Counted from the stretch's first letter, positions 1-10,453 are shown. The stretch is 64,000 nucleotides of DNA from Primulina eburnea (GCF_022965805.1 NC_133102.1:5402885-5466884), one strand, 5' to 3'. The notes: generated by a model not told the origin, from the letters alone. Program-made: numbers and translations.

Positions 1-25
1 CTCAGAAGAAATTCTTCAGAGAACA

Positions 26-397
26 ATGATTCAGAATAATAAATTTCTGGAGATAGTACCAGACTCCTCTAAGCTCTCTCTGGATCTTAGAGAAATACAG
101 AAAACGGTACAAAATTATGGCAATGTGCTATATTATGTACCTCAAAGGGTTGAAAAGGTCCTAGAGAAACAAGAAGAAATTCTTGAAATCTTAAAGGATA
201 TTCAAACAAGAATACAGAAACTAGAACAACAACCAAGTTCTAGTAGAAGAACTTCAGGAGGATGGCTACAACCGTCCTTTGGTACCGAACCTTTGTTACA
301 TCAACAAGGGAAGACCAGAGTGGTGTCAAAACCCTTAACTGAAGAAGAAAAGATGATCAATCTAATCAAGTCTGTCTCAGAAAAGAAATTGATCTGA
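26..397 (+). CDS. Small coiled-coil viral protein, virion-associated-protein-like (EPRV ORF1)
   Basis: 123 aa from the ATG at 26. The reading frame is also open from base 2 to that ATG, so the true protein may start left of the window. Residues about 40-70 are heptad-like and rich in Glu, Lys, Leu and Ile (VEKVLEKQEEILEILKDI), followed by a Ser-rich linker and a charged tail. This resembles caulimovirid virion-associated proteins and badnavirus ORF2 proteins in size, coiled coil and place before the coat protein; the match is by architecture, not a proven homology. Its stop and the next start share one base (TGATG at 395-399), suggesting termination-reinitiation translation. Confidence 0.6.
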   Translation: MIQNNKFLEIVPDSSKLSLDLREIQKTVQNYGNVLYYVPQRVEKVLEKQEEILEILKDIQTRIQKLEQQPSSSRRTSGGWLQPSFGTEPLLHQQGKTRVVSKPLTEEEKMINLIKSVSEKKLI

Positions 398-1839
398 TGA
401 CAACTTTAGAAAGGATTGGTTTGGAGGATCTACAAGAGCTTGCGGAATCCTTCGCAAATCTCAAAGTAGTAGATCTAAAGATGAACACGGCAGTAGGTGA
501 AACACCACCTGCAATAACCTGGTCATCTTCTGAGGAACCACCAAGGGAAAGTATGGGATCTCATGATGTAAATATGGGAGAATCTCAGACTGATTTCCAT
601 ACTGGTGGAAGATCACACCCAGCAGGGACAAGGGCAAGGAGAACTCAAATTCTTTTGCACCAAACACCCTATGGGAAAACTGTTTTGGATCCTATACATC
701 CTTACGGGGTTATGCTTAACCTTGATGTATTGGACTTCAAAAACAGAGAAGATCTCATAGACGATTGGACATCTGCTATGAGGATTGCAGCAGGAACACT
801 TGATCTCAACAAAGAAGGATTCATTAAACTTTTAGAAATGAGTCTTATGGGATCAGTAAAAATTGCTTGGGACATGACTTCAGCAGACATGAAAGAGTCA
901 GTCCTAGTTGGGGAATCTCTTAGTGAGATCGCTGGAAAGATGGCTACCCTATTCAAAGCACACTTTATAGGGGTAGACTATTTCAACAGTCAAGATACAG
1001 AGAAAAAGAAAAAATATACTCAAGCTCTGTATAGTCTTGAATTACATGATATATGTTTGGTAGATGAATACATTATGTTATTCACCAAATATAGATGGAA
1101 TTCAGGAGTCGAAGAAGATATAGCTATGCAGCTTTTCTTCGCAAAAATGCCAAGTCTTTGGAGAGAAATGCTCATAAGGGAATACGTACCTGGTAATCCA
1201 GATACGTTGGCAAGAAGAGCCTCTTTCCTTAAAGGAAAATTGGCAGAATGGTGCCATATGACAGCATTACAAAAGAATTACAAACGCCTAAGGGGTATCA
1301 ACAAAAGAACTCCTTTGTGTTGTAAGGAAAATGATCTTCCAACAATTATTGGAAGTAAACCACAGAAGCATAAAAGGAAACGTTTTAGGACTAATCCTTA
1401 TGCACGAAGTGGAAGAAGTTCTTGGAAACCAAGAACCGTATGGTCTAGACAGAAAGCCAGATCTTATAAATCTGGACAAAGAAGCGGACCATCGAGAAGA
1501 AGGATATCATCCCAGGCATCGAGTTCATCTCGAAGCACAGGAAGAACACCTACAAAGAAAACTTTCAGAAGAGCTCATACTAGAGCCAACGAAAGTTTCA
1601 AGGATTGTAATTGCTGGACATGTGGAGCAAGAGGTCATATCTCGACCAACTGTCCAGAAAATGAGAAAAGAGGTATTAAACGCTTCGATCCTACTCCGGA
1701 TATAGAAGATGCAGTTTATTACCAAGATCTCATTCAAGTATACCGATTTGAGGACATGGCCTCAGATGAGAGTATATATGAAGAAGAAGAAGTCTTAAGC
1801 CAGGAAGAATCTGATGGAACAGAATCGGAATCTGACTAA
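397..1839 (+). CDS. Pararetroviral coat protein with CCHC zinc knuckle (EPRV ORF2)
   Basis: 480 aa, uninterrupted. The N-terminal third is acidic and Ser/Thr-rich, the middle third is the capsid-like alpha-helical region, then comes a long Lys/Arg/Ser-rich basic stretch (about residues 325-400) and a zinc knuckle CWTCGARGHISTNC near residues 408-421. The C-terminus is very acidic (EEEEVLSQEESDGTESESD). Basic arm, CCHC and acidic tail are the standard layout of caulimovirid coat proteins, where the knuckle binds nucleic acid. The last 26 bases overlap the start of the movement-protein ORF in another frame. No stop or frameshift is seen. Confidence 0.88.
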   Translation: MTTLERIGLEDLQELAESFANLKVVDLKMNTAVGETPPAITWSSSEEPPRESMGSHDVNMGESQTDFHTGGRSHPAGTRARRTQILLHQTPYGKTVLDPIHPYGVMLNLDVLDFKNREDLIDDWTSAMRIAAGTLDLNKEGFIKLLEMSLMGSVKIAWDMTSADMKESVLVGESLSEIAGKMATLFKAHFIGVDYFNSQDTEKKKKYTQALYSLELHDICLVDEYIMLFTKYRWNSGVEEDIAMQLFFAKMPSLWREMLIREYVPGNPDTLARRASFLKGKLAEWCHMTALQKNYKRLRGINKRTPLCCKENDLPTIIGSKPQKHKRKRFRTNPYARSGRSSWKPRTVWSRQKARSYKSGQRSGPSRRRISSQASSSSRSTGRTPTKKTFRRAHTRANESFKDCNCWTCGARGHISTNCPENEKRGIKRFDPTPDIEDAVYYQDLIQVYRFEDMASDESIYEEEEVLSQEESDGTESESD

Positions 1840-2846
1840 AGACGAGGTGTTTCGACACGAAACACATGAAGATTTGTCTGGGTTTTTTAGCCAGACAACA
1901 ATATCTCATAACATGGTTCAAAGAATCATGAGAGAAAATCCAAGTCTACAGAGATACCAAGGTTTCTCTGCAGGACAGGTAGAAAAGTTCTTAGGAAGTC
2001 TTGGCCTAAGAAATAGAAAGCATCACCTAATCTATAAAGTTTCTAGGAGGGAAATGGCAATCCCGATGGAACTTACAGGAAATAAAATGGAGATGCAGTT
2101 AATTCCTTCCGAAGAAATTAAGGAGGAATTACAAAAACTCAAGATAGAAGTAGCAAGGACTATGTCCTGGATTCATATCGGAGCAATCCAAATTATGATA
2201 AAGGCTACTTTCAAAGAAGGGATAGATTCACCAATCGATATTGCTATATGCGATAAAAGAATGGGTAATCTACAAGATTCAGTACTGGGAACAATCTCAG
2301 GAAACCTTTGCGCAGGAAAAATTGTGGGAGTAATCTATCCAAGGATAGCCTACAATCTGGCAGATCGAGACTTCAGCCGAGCCTTGACATTGCATCAGAA
2401 CTTCAAGGAAAAAAGGCTGATGAAAGAAGGTAATAGGCCATATTCTATTACCTATCAAATTTCATATGCTCTATCTAATACACATCATTCTGAATTGTTT
2501 ATTAGAAACGAGTTTATTGAAATCCCTGAAATATTCGGAAAAGTTGCTCAGGCAATTTATCCAGAAAGAGTTGAGTTTCCATTAATACAGGAAACAGATA
2601 TCCAGATCCAAGACAAACCAATTCTACAGAGAAACCAAAGTCTTAGATTGGAATCAAGAAGACTATCTTTTCAAGGAGATAGAATTACAAGTTACAGATG
2701 GGATAAAAGGCCCGTCATAGAAACCCAACAGGAGCTGAAAAGTTTTTCTACAATAGGAAAACTTAGATGCCCAGAAGGGTGGAAGGAAGTAGAAATAGTA
2801 TTTGACATTACAAAGCAAAGGAATCAATTTCCTTGTAATTCAATAT
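1814..2846 (+). pseudogene. Movement protein, 5' part, interrupted by the copia insertion (EPRV ORF3)
   Basis: This is the 30K-superfamily cell-to-cell movement protein. The core lies around residues 95-220, with the conserved Asp region (AICDKRMGNLQDS) and a GNLCAGKIVGVIYPRIAYNL segment typical of caulimovirid movement proteins. The frame is broken at 2846, where the left LTR of the copia element begins; residues read beyond that point come from the LTR. The remainder lies at 10246-10453 and continues in the same phase once the inserted element and one duplicated target copy are discounted. The insertion is the only visible lesion. Confidence 0.85.
2842..2846. repeat. Target-site duplication AATAT, left copy (copia insertion)
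   Basis: AATAT immediately precedes the LTR start TGTTACGCC and is repeated at 10246-10250 directly after the right LTR end TTCTTCA. Five bases is the normal duplication for Ty1/copia integrases. Confidence 0.95.
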
Positions 2847-3994
2847 TGTTACGCCTTAAACGCATACAAATCTCGAGGATGAGATTAATGTTTTTAATGC
2901 TGTAACATATCCCAAAGTTTTTGTTTTGATGATACCAAAACTTGGATTAAAAATGTACTAATGTTTTATATTGAGGCATGCAGGAAATTAAGAACAGGTT
3001 ACGTTCGGAAGATCCGACATTCGGTTCGGACGGTCCGAAATTGTGCAATTCAGAAGCAAAATAGAAGCTGTTCGGAAGCTGCGAGGAGAGCGTTCGGACG
3101 TTCCGAAGACGTGATCGGACGTTCCGAACACAAGCAATCAAATCACTTCAATGCGGAGACAAATTGATATGACTGATTGATCGAGTAAGATTTCGGACGC
3201 TACGAAGGACATTTCGGACGCTACGAAGTGTTGAAGATTTCAAATCTCCGGAAACGCGGGAATGTTCGGACGGTACGAACTGGAGTTCGGACCTTCCGAA
3301 GCTGTGCATAGACGGTCTGAAAGAACTGTTCGGAAGCAACGAAGTTTGATCGGTTCCTCCGAAGCATATGTTCGGACCCTACGAAGTCAAGAACGGACGA
3401 TCCGAAGTCATCCCAAAATTACGGAAATTGATTTCAATCACATCGGACGTTCCGAAGCATAAACAGAAGATCCGAACCTTGGCGTCCAAGACTAGTATAA
3501 ATAGGCCTTTGAGGATGCATTTTTAAAACAATCCACTCCACTCTCTCTTGTCTCTTACAAAGCTTTCTACTATCTCTTGTGTGCGTTGATTAAAAGAGTT
3601 GTAATATCAAAAGAGTTGTAGAAAAAGAGTGAAAGTAATACTCTCGAGTGGGTTGTAAAGTTCGTGGCTATCCTTGGAGCCCTCAAGGCCAAGTAGACGC
3701 ATCGAGGCGTGGTTGTAAAAGCTAGCTTGGAGCTCCTAAAGCCAAGTCGATATAGTGATACCTCGATCCTCATCGAGAAGGGGAGACGTAGACGATTCTT
3801 CGTCGAACTTCCATAAACATCTCTATCCCTCTTTACTTTACGCATTTACTTTACTACGCATTTATTTTACGCACTTACTTTACGCATTCATTTGTGATTG
3901 TCCCTCAAGTCTTCCGCTTGCAATTTTTGCAAACTCGTTTTAAAAACGCTAAAGGGCCTAAAAGAACCTATTCACCCCCCCTTTAGGTTCTTCA
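2847..3994 (+). repeat. Copia 5' LTR (1148 bp)
   Basis: Starts TGTTACGCC, ends CTTCA, and matches 9098-10245 almost base for base. U3 contains the palindrome array (about 3001-3478) and a TATA box TATAAATAGG at 3496-3505, so transcription should start near 3530. Short ORFs inside it are repeated identically in the other LTR and are not genes. Confidence 0.95.
3001..3505 (+). promoter_or_regulatory. Copia U3 palindrome array plus TATA box
   Basis: About fourteen short imperfect palindromes of the type TTCGGACGTTCCGAA are packed into roughly 475 bp (for example 3093-3107 and 3115-3130), spaced irregularly. The TATA box TATAAATAGG at 3496-3505 follows about 20 bases after the last unit. The same arrangement is at 9252-9756 in the right LTR, at 7085-7443 inside the element, and in the gypsy LTRs. 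Enhancer function is inferred from position and repetition. Confidence 0.7.
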
Positions 3995-3996
3995 AG

Positions 3997-4008
3997 TGGT
4001 ATCAGAGC
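3997..4008 (+). other. Copia primer-binding site (initiator tRNA-Met)
   Basis: TGGTATCAGAGC lies two bases after the 5' LTR end. It is the standard plant PBS complementary to the 3' end of initiator tRNA-Met. Confidence 0.95.
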
Positions 4009-4030
4009 AAGGTTTTTCAAAATCTTTTAA

Positions 4031-6922
4031 ATGGCCAATCTAGCAAGCGAGTATGCCCAAGGACAATCCACAAATCGTCCCCCTCTTTTCAATGGTACTA
4101 ATTACGGATATTGGAAAAATAGAATATCTCTATACATCCAATCCGTCGATTACGACCTTTGGAAAATAACGGTGAAAGGTCCCTATATCCCCATGAAAAC
4201 GGTGGATAATAAGGAAATTCCTAAGGGAATGGATGACTTCACCAAGGACGATATGAAACTTATCTCTCAAAATGCTAAAGCTATGAATATTCTTCATTGT
4301 TCTCTAGATATGAATGAATACAACCGAATCTCGGCTTGTACCTCCGCCAAAGAGATTTGGGACAAATTGGAAATTTGCCACGAGGGAACCAATCAAGTCA
4401 AAGAAACGAAAATAGACCTTCTCCAACTCAAGTACGAGACCTTTGAGATGGAACCCAAGGAGGATATCGATACCATGTTCCGGCGGCTCACCCAAATCAT
4501 CAATGAGCTTGCCCAACTTGGTGAGAACTACCCAACTAAACAAGTGTGGAGGAGAGCCCTTCGAGCATTACCGGTGGAATGGGATGCAAAGCGCACGGCT
4601 ATCATTGAATCCAACAAGGGAGATGCGGCATCCTACGACCTTGATCAACTTCATGGGACCCTAAAGACCCATGAACTTGAAGTATCTACCCGGAAGGAGA
4701 CAAAGAAAGATGACGACAAAGTAAAGGCGAAAGGGATCGCCTTGACCAGTCAACTTGAAGATAGCGACGATGAAGAAATGGCACTCCTCACTAGAAAGTT
4801 CAAAAGATTCATGAGGAGTTCCAACTTCAACAAGAAAGACAAAAAGTTTGAGAAGGAAGTGACCTGCTACAACTGTCAACAAAAGGGTCACTATGCAAAC
4901 GAGTGTCCCTCCAAGAAGAAGGCCGGCAAAGACAAGAAAAAGGCCCTTCTAGCCACGTGGAGCGACAGCGACAACGAAGAGGAGTCTACCCTATGCTTCA
5001 TGGCGAAGGAAGATCATCTGACCGACTCGGATGACGACGAGGGACAAAGGGGAGACAAGTCATCGAGCACTTGGTATCTTGACAGTGGATGCTCTCGACA
5101 CATGACGGGAGAAAAGAAGCTGCTACAATCCATTCGACCAAAAGAAAAGGGATCGGTGACCTTCGGAGACAACAGCAAAGGGATCATAGAAGGCATCGGC
5201 TCAATAGATATCCTTGGCGAAAAGTTGGAGTCCACAAGCCTAGATGATGTTCCTAAAGATCAAGAGGACGCACCTCTTCCGAAGGAGTGGACTACACACA
5301 AGGATCATCCCATGGACCTCATCATTGGAAGCCCATCGAAGGGAGTATCTACTCGCTCTTCTAATATGTGCAATTATCTTGCTTTTCTTTCTCACATAGA
5401 GCCTAAGAACATAGAAGAAGCTTTACTTGATGATTCTTGGATTATTGCTATGCAAGATGAACTAAATGAATTTAGAAGGAATAAAGTTTGGAATCTTGTA
5501 CCTAGACCCACTGATAGACCTGTCATAGGAACTAAATGGGTATTTAGGAACAAGTTAGATGAGCATGGTACAATCACTAGAAATAAAGCTAGGCTAGTAG
5601 CTAAAGGATATAGTCAAGAAGAGGGAATTGATTATGATGAGACTTATGCCCCTGTTGCTAGACTAGAATCCATTCGCATGCTACTTGCTTTTGCTTGCTC
5701 TAGAGACTTTAAATTGTTTCAAATGGATGTTAAAAGTGCTTTTCTTAATGGTGATTTGAAAGAAGAAGTGTATGTTGAGCAACCTGTTGGTTTTGAAGAT
5801 GTGCACTTATCTGATTATGTGTATAAACTTGATAAGGCTTTGTATGGTTTGAAACAAGCTCCTAGAGCTTGGTATGAGAAATTATCTACCTTTTTGTTAT
5901 CTAATGGTTTTTGTAGGGGTAAAGTTGATATTACCTTATTTACCTTGACTAAAAATAATGATTTGCTGATAGTACAAATATATGTAGATGATATTATTTT
6001 TGGTGCTACTAATGAACACTTGTGTAGAGATTTTTCTAAGCTTATGCAGGATCACTTTGAGATGAGCATGATGGGCGAGCTCAACTACTTCCTTGGTCTC
6101 CAAATCAAGCAATGCAAGGATGGTTTCTTTGTCAACCAAGGGAAGTACATCAAGGATATGCTAAAAAAGTTTGGGATGGAGTCTTCCAAAGCCTCATCCA
6201 CACCTATGAGCACGACAGTCAGACTCGACAAAGATGAGGGAGGTAAACCTGTTGACCAAAAGTTATTTCGTAGCATGATTGGCTCCCTACTCTATGCGAC
6301 TGCTAGTAGACCTGACATTATGTTTAGTGTTTGCTTGTGTGCACGATTTCAATCATGTCCAAAGGAATCACACTTATTCGCCTTAAAACGCATTTTCAAA
6401 TATCTTTCAAATACTCCAAATCTCGGATTATGGTATTCTAAGAACTCATTTTTCGATTTAAAAGCTTACTGTGATGCCGACTTTGGAGGATATAAGGTGG
6501 ATAGAAAGAGCACTAGTGGAACTTGTTTCTTTCTGGGAAATTGCTTGGTGTCATGGTTTTCTAAAAAGCAAAACTGTGTTGCACTTTCAACGACCGAGGC
6601 CGAGTATATGGCTGCCGGTAGTTGTTGTGCACAAATTCTTTGGATGAAGTATCAATTACTCGACTATGGTGTTACTTTTTCAAAAATTCCAATCTTTTGT
6701 GATAATACAAGCACCATATGTCTAACAAAGAATCCAGTTCAACATTCTCGTACTAAACATATTGACATTCGAAATCATTTCATTCGTGATCACATTGAGC
6801 AAAATGATGTTGAACTTCACTATGTTGACACCAAGAATCAAATTGCTGATATTTTTACAAAACCACTAGATGAATCTACTTTTACTCGTTTGCGTGGTGA
6901 ACTTGGCATGATTGAGTTGTAA
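4031..6922 (+). CDS. Copia gag-protease-RT-RNase H polyprotein lacking the integrase domain
   Basis: 963 aa, one open frame. Residues 1-260 are copia gag; a zinc knuckle [14 protein letters not shown] lies near 279; the protease DSG motif ([10 protein letters not shown]) near 350. Just after about residue 395 the sequence jumps to the linker before RT ([18 protein letters not shown]). The whole integrase (HHCC zinc finger and DDE core, usually about 400 residues) is missing without breaking the frame. RT is complete, with [12 protein letters not shown] and the YVDD catalytic box near 651. RNase H ends with the usual [13 protein letters not shown]...IADIFTKPL stretch. Intact copia polyproteins are usually 1300 aa or more. 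The frame-preserving loss is compatible with continued use as a trans-mobilised element, but one copy cannot show that. Confidence 0.92.
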   Translation: MANLASEYAQGQSTNRPPLFNGTNYGYWKNRISLYIQSVDYDLWKITVKGPYIPMKTVDNKEIPKGMDDFTKDDMKLISQNAKAMNILHCSLDMNEYNRISACTSAKEIWDKLEICHEGTNQVKETKIDLLQLKYETFEMEPKEDIDTMFRRLTQIINELAQLGENYPTKQVWRRALRALPVEWDAKRTAIIESNKGDAASYDLDQLHGTLKTHELEVSTRKETKKDDDKVKAKGIALTSQLEDSDDEEMALLTRKFKRFMRSSNFNKKDKKFEKEVTCYNCQQKGHYANECPSKKKAGKDKKKALLATWSDSDNEEESTLCFMAKEDHLTDSDDDEGQRGDKSSSTWYLDSGCSRHMTGEKKLLQSIRPKEKGSVTFGDNSKGIIEGIGSIDILGEKLESTSLDDVPKDQEDAPLPKEWTTHKDHPMDLIIGSPSKGVSTRSSNMCNYLAFLSHIEPKNIEEALLDDSWIIAMQDELNEFRRNKVWNLVPRPTDRPVIGTKWVFRNKLDEHGTITRNKARLVAKGYSQEEGIDYDETYAPVARLESIRMLLAFACSRDFKLFQMDVKSAFLNGDLKEEVYVEQPVGFEDVHLSDYVYKLDKALYGLKQAPRAWYEKLSTFLLSNGFCRGKVDITLFTLTKNNDLLIVQIYVDDIIFGATNEHLCRDFSKLMQDHFEMSMMGELNYFLGLQIKQCKDGFFVNQGKYIKDMLKKFGMESSKASSTPMSTTVRLDKDEGGKPVDQKLFRSMIGSLLYATASRPDIMFSVCLCARFQSCPKESHLFALKRIFKYLSNTPNLGLWYSKNSFFDLKAYCDADFGGYKVDRKSTSGTCFFLGNCLVSWFSKKQNCVALSTTEAEYMAAGSCCAQILWMKYQLLDYGVTFSKIPIFCDNTSTICLTKNPVQHSRTKHIDIRNHFIRDHIEQNDVELHYVDTKNQIADIFTKPLDESTFTRLRGELGMIEL

Positions 6923-7516
6923 ACACTAGTCGAATACTCTCGTACATATTTGTTAAATTGAGGGGGAGTATTATTAATGTGAGCATTATAATGTCGGATA
7001 ATACAAATTAATTGTATTTATCCATAATTATGGCTCAACATTCATTTATGTGCTAAATATTTTAAATTTTAGGTGTTCCTCATCTTGGCTACTTCGGAAT
7101 CACCGCTCCTATTCGGATGCTCCGTTTCACCTCGGATCCACCGAACGTGTTCGGAACGTCCGAACCTGACCATAGGTTCCAGAACCTCCGATTCCCTCTT
7201 CGGACCATCCGAACAAACATCGGATCGTCCGAACTCCTTCCGATGTCATTTAATGTTCGCGCCTTCCCATGCCTGATTGTCAGACTTCGGACCCTCCGTT
7301 TACGCTTCGTAGCCTCCGTTGTATGATCGGATTGTCCGATTGTGAATCGGATCGTCCGAACTGATTGCCAGATAACCGTTCCGTTCAAATTCCGGACCTT
7401 CCGAACTCATGTTCGGACCGTCCGAACATGGCCTATAAATAGGCGTTCGGATCCTCTGATTTATTTGCTCATTCACTCCTTCTTTCTTTCCCCACACAAA
7501 ACACTCACTACTCACT
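6923..7516 (+). promoter_or_regulatory. Internal spacer with palindrome array and TATA box upstream of the extra copia ORF
   Basis: After the pol stop comes a PPT-like TTGAGGGGGAG (6958-6968) and an AT-rich stretch. From about 7085 to 7430 there are some fifteen TTCGGA/TCCGAA palindromes (such as 7150-7165 and 7411-7426). TATAAATAGG at 7434-7443 follows, about 75 bases before the ATG at 7517. The same combination marks the U3 of this element's LTRs, so this looks like a duplicated or convergently built internal promoter for the next ORF. No transcript evidence is available here. Confidence 0.65.
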
Positions 7517-8749
7517 ATGCCTCCGCGCCGTAACGCAGCTGGCCGAAATGTTCGCCCTCGTCACGGTGCCTTTCATCATGATCTTACCCAACCACCCAAT
7601 CCTCGTCCTACCCCACCTGAATTCGAAACCCGTAACATTCTGCCTGGTCGTACCCTTCACACCGAATACCTCCGTGCAAATTTCTTTACGTTGATTACTC
7701 TTATTGAGTCTCAACGTTGGGGAAACTTCTTTCTACCTTCCGTACCCGATCTCATCTACCCCTCTCTCATACATCAGTTCTATGCGAACTTTTCCTTAGT
7801 TCTTGGTGGTGATGACACTCGTGTTGTTACCATTGTTCAGGGTCGGTTCATTTCTTTTTCTACCGCCGACCTCTCCACTTGGTTCGATCTTCCTCGAGAC
7901 GGACCGAGTGAGTTCTTTTCTCAGTCTTGGACTGAGAATGACCCCACTTTTGATCGAGTCACTGCCTTGACCACCATCTTCGGTCGTCCGCCTACTCCTG
8001 CCGATGACCGTCCTCATGCGAAGGACCTTTCTCCTCAGCTTCAGCTTGTTCTGAAGCTCATCACTTCTTCTATTGTTCCTCGCAGTGGAGACCTCTCCAC
8101 TTGCAAATATCTCGATCTGTACATTCTCTATTATTTAGTCTCCCAGCGTCCTTTTAACCTTCCCCGTTTTCTTATGTACGCCATGGAGTACGCGGCTTCT
8201 TCTACTCGCGTCTCTTTTCCATTTGGCCGGTTCATTAACCGGATTCTAGCCCATCTGGGCATTGACTTTACAGATGAAGAATCCTTATCTATTTCTCCTC
8301 GCGAGACTATCGACCATGATACTGTTGTTAAGATGGGACTCTCTTGGAATCCCGTCTTATCCTCTTGGGTCATCGACAAGGATCGCATCTTTGCGTCCTA
8401 TCGTCCGACCGAACACTTTCATGTTCCCTTCGGTCTCCTTCCTCCTCACGTTCAGACGAGAGGATTTCCCGCTGGTCCCCCTACTACGGGTACCACTCCT
8501 ACCCCTTCGTTTGATATTCCCTCTACATCCCATCAGCGTGTTCCCGACCCTATTAGCACTCCTTTGATGACCATGGATGACCTTCCTCATGGCTTCACTC
8601 CGCCTGCTCCCTCTGGACCCTACGATCGGATTTTCGAGTATCTCGAGCGATTGGAGACTCGTTTCGACACTCGTTTTTTCTCTTTTAGAGTCTACCTTAG
8701 AGCGCCATCATACCGAGACTTCTTCGCGTCTGGATTCCATCGAGGCTGA
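7517..8749 (+). CDS. Extra 3' ORF of the copia element (plant transposon-associated protein)
   Basis: 410 aa in the open frame. Residues about 1-50 are Pro/Arg-rich. The body (about 50-290) contains a Trp/Phe-rich globular region (FNLPRFLMYAMEYAA, PFGRFINRILAHLGI) resembling the 'putative plant transposon protein' domain found downstream of pol in many copia and gypsy elements; that assignment is from recall. The tail is Pro-rich. Near 8665-8685, around a T-run, the reading probably shifts: the +1 frame to 8789 encodes a heptad-like, Glu/Arg-rich end (RLDSIEAEMRRHRESRD), whereas the current frame gives an unconvincing tail. Function is unknown; it is not an envelope protein by any visible signal or membrane segment. 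Confidence 0.65.
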   Translation: MPPRRNAAGRNVRPRHGAFHHDLTQPPNPRPTPPEFETRNILPGRTLHTEYLRANFFTLITLIESQRWGNFFLPSVPDLIYPSLIHQFYANFSLVLGGDDTRVVTIVQGRFISFSTADLSTWFDLPRDGPSEFFSQSWTENDPTFDRVTALTTIFGRPPTPADDRPHAKDLSPQLQLVLKLITSSIVPRSGDLSTCKYLDLYILYYLVSQRPFNLPRFLMYAMEYAASSTRVSFPFGRFINRILAHLGIDFTDEESLSISPRETIDHDTVVKMGLSWNPVLSSWVIDKDRIFASYRPTEHFHVPFGLLPPHVQTRGFPAGPPTTGTTPTPSFDIPSTSHQRVPDPISTPLMTMDDLPHGFTPPAPSGPYDRIFEYLERLETRFDTRFFSFRVYLRAPSYRDFFASGFHRG

Positions 8750-8789
8750 GATGAGGAGACATAGAGAGTCGCGGGATGCAGATTCTTAG

Positions 8790-9097
8790 CTTATGTTTTT
8801 GTTATTTTTTATTTTATCTTTATGCATCATTGTATAAAAGAATTGCATTTATTAGTGGATATTTTACCTGTTTATTTGTCTCTCTTTATGCTTATGTCTT
8901 TTTGCTTATCACAAAAAGGGGGAGAATTTATTTGGTTAAAATTGCTGTTAATTGGTTATTAAATAAATTCGCCTTAATTCAACCTCTTAGACTTGTTATT
9001 TGATTAAGGGGGAGTTATTTAATAACCAATTCGATTATGTTGATTATTGTTATCTCAATTTTTAACCAAGTTTTGTGATCATCAAAAAGGGGGAGAT
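8790..9097 (+). other. Copia 3' untranslated region with three polypurine-tract motifs
   Basis: AT-rich, no ORF. Three PPT-like motifs occur: CAAAAAGGGGGAGAA at 8912-8926, TTAAGGGGGAG at 9004-9014, and the tract adjoining the 3' LTR, CAAAAAGGGGGAGA at 9083-9096. Only the last sits where plus-strand priming is needed. Extra PPT copies upstream of the true one are a reported Sirevirus trait. Confidence 0.8.
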
Positions 9098-10245
9098 TGA
9101 TACGCCTTAAACGCATACAAATCTCGAGGATGAGATTAATGTTTTTAATGCTGTAACATATCCCAAAGTTTTTGTTTTGATGATACCAAAACTTGGATTA
9201 AAAATGTACTAATGTTTTATATTGAGGCATGCAGGAAATTAAGAACAGGTTACGTTCGGAAGATCCGACATTCGGTTCGGACGGTCCGAAATTGTGCAAT
9301 TCAGAAGCAAAATAGAAGCTGTTCGGAAGCTGCGAGGAGAGCGTTCGGACGTTCCGAAGACGTGATCGGACGTTCCGAACACAAGCAATCAAATCACTTC
9401 AATGCGGAGACAAATTGATATGACTGATTGATCGAGTAAGATTTCGGACGCTACGAAGGACATTTCGGACGCTACGAAGTGTTGAAGATTTCAAATCTCC
9501 GGAAACGCGGGAATGTTCGGACGGTACGAACTGGAGTTCGGACCTTCCGAAGCTGTGCATAGACGGTCTGAAAGAACTGTTCGGAAGCAACGAAGTTTGA
9601 TCGGTTCCTCCGAAGCATATGTTCGGACCCTACGAAGTCAAGAACGGACGATCCGAAGTCATCCCAAAATTACGGAAATTGATTTCAATCACATCGGACG
9701 TTCCGAAGCATAAACAGAAGATCCGAACCTTGGCGTCCAAGACTAGTATAAATAGGCCTTTGAGGATGCATTTTTAAAACAATCCACTCCACTCTCTCTT
9801 GTCTCTTACAAAGCTTTCTACTATCTCTTGTGTGCGTTGATTAAAAGAGTTGTAATATCAAAAGAGTTGTAGAAAAAGAGTGAAAGTAATACTCTCGAGT
9901 GGGTTGTAAAGTTCGTGGCTATCCTTGGAGCCCTCAAGGCCAAGTAGACGCATCGAGGCGTGGTTGTAAAAGCTAGCTTGGAGCTCCTAAAGCCAAGTCG
10001 ATATAGTGATACCTCGATCCTCATCGAGAAGGGGAGACGTAGACGATTCTTCGTCGAACTTCCATAAACATCTCTATCCCTCTTTACTTTACGCATTTAC
10101 TTTACTACGCATTTATTTTACGCACTTACTTTACGCATTCATTTGTGATTGTCCCTCAAGTCTTCCGCTTGCAATTTTTGCAAACTCGTTTTAAAAACGC
10201 TAAAGGGCCTAAAAGAACCTATTCACCCCCCCTTTAGGTTCTTCA
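9098..10245 (+). repeat. Copia 3' LTR (1148 bp)
   Basis: Starts TGATACGCC, ends CTTCA, and is followed by AATAT. Its U3 palindrome array (about 9252-9729) and TATA box (9747-9756) are copies of those in the 5' LTR. Transcription from here would read into the rest of the viral insert. Confidence 0.95.
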
Positions 10246-10250
10246 AATAT
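10246..10250. repeat. Target-site duplication AATAT, right copy (copia insertion)
   Basis: Pairs with 2842-2846 and shows the integration point inside the viral movement-protein ORF. Confidence 0.95.
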
Positions 10251-10453
10251 ACTATTTGGAACAACCGATGATAGGAACTTACCAAGGACTGATTAATATC
10301 GGAGAATTGGAGGTTCATATTCAAGGAATTTCAGGAAAAGAATCAGATCGACTGATTCTTGGACTAGAGTTTCTCGAGGAACATAAACCCTGGAAACGTC
10401 TAGAGTATGGAATGGAGTTTATGGCAGAAGATAAAATGTGGAAAATCCAATGA
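10246..10453 (+). pseudogene. Movement protein, 3' part (EPRV ORF3 remainder)
   Basis: The phase is the same as 1814-2846, with no stop until TGA at 10451-10453. The internal ATG at 10268 merely makes this piece look like a separate small ORF. Part of it (LILGLEFLEE) faintly resembles the LLG element of a retropepsin fold, but the real viral protease lies downstream. The stop overlaps the polymerase start as ATGA (10450-10453), a common coupling signal. Confidence 0.8.

Larger units (their letters stand above)
2847..10245 (+). mobile_element. Ty1/copia LTR retrotransposon, Sirevirus-like layout, integrase deleted
   Basis: 7399 bp with two 1148-bp LTRs, TG...CA ends, a 5-bp target duplication, a tRNA-iMet primer-binding site and a polypurine tract next to the right LTR. 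Order is gag-protease-(no integrase)-RT-RNase H, then a promoter-like spacer, an extra ORF, and several PPT-like motifs. The extra downstream ORF and repeated PPT motifs are features reported for Sireviruses. The LTRs look identical apart from the third base (TGT against TGA), so the insertion is young. Without integrase it must have been mobilised in trans, unless the deletion came after insertion. Confidence 0.92.

Noticed and set aside
2947..3943. Several 60-90 aa ORFs inside the copia LTR (repeated at 9198-10194)
   Set aside because: They arise from the palindrome array and are identical in both LTRs; no protein features.
10438..10449. Polymerase start at 10438
   Set aside because: The codon is GTG; the ATG at 10450 overlaps the previous stop and is the sensible start.
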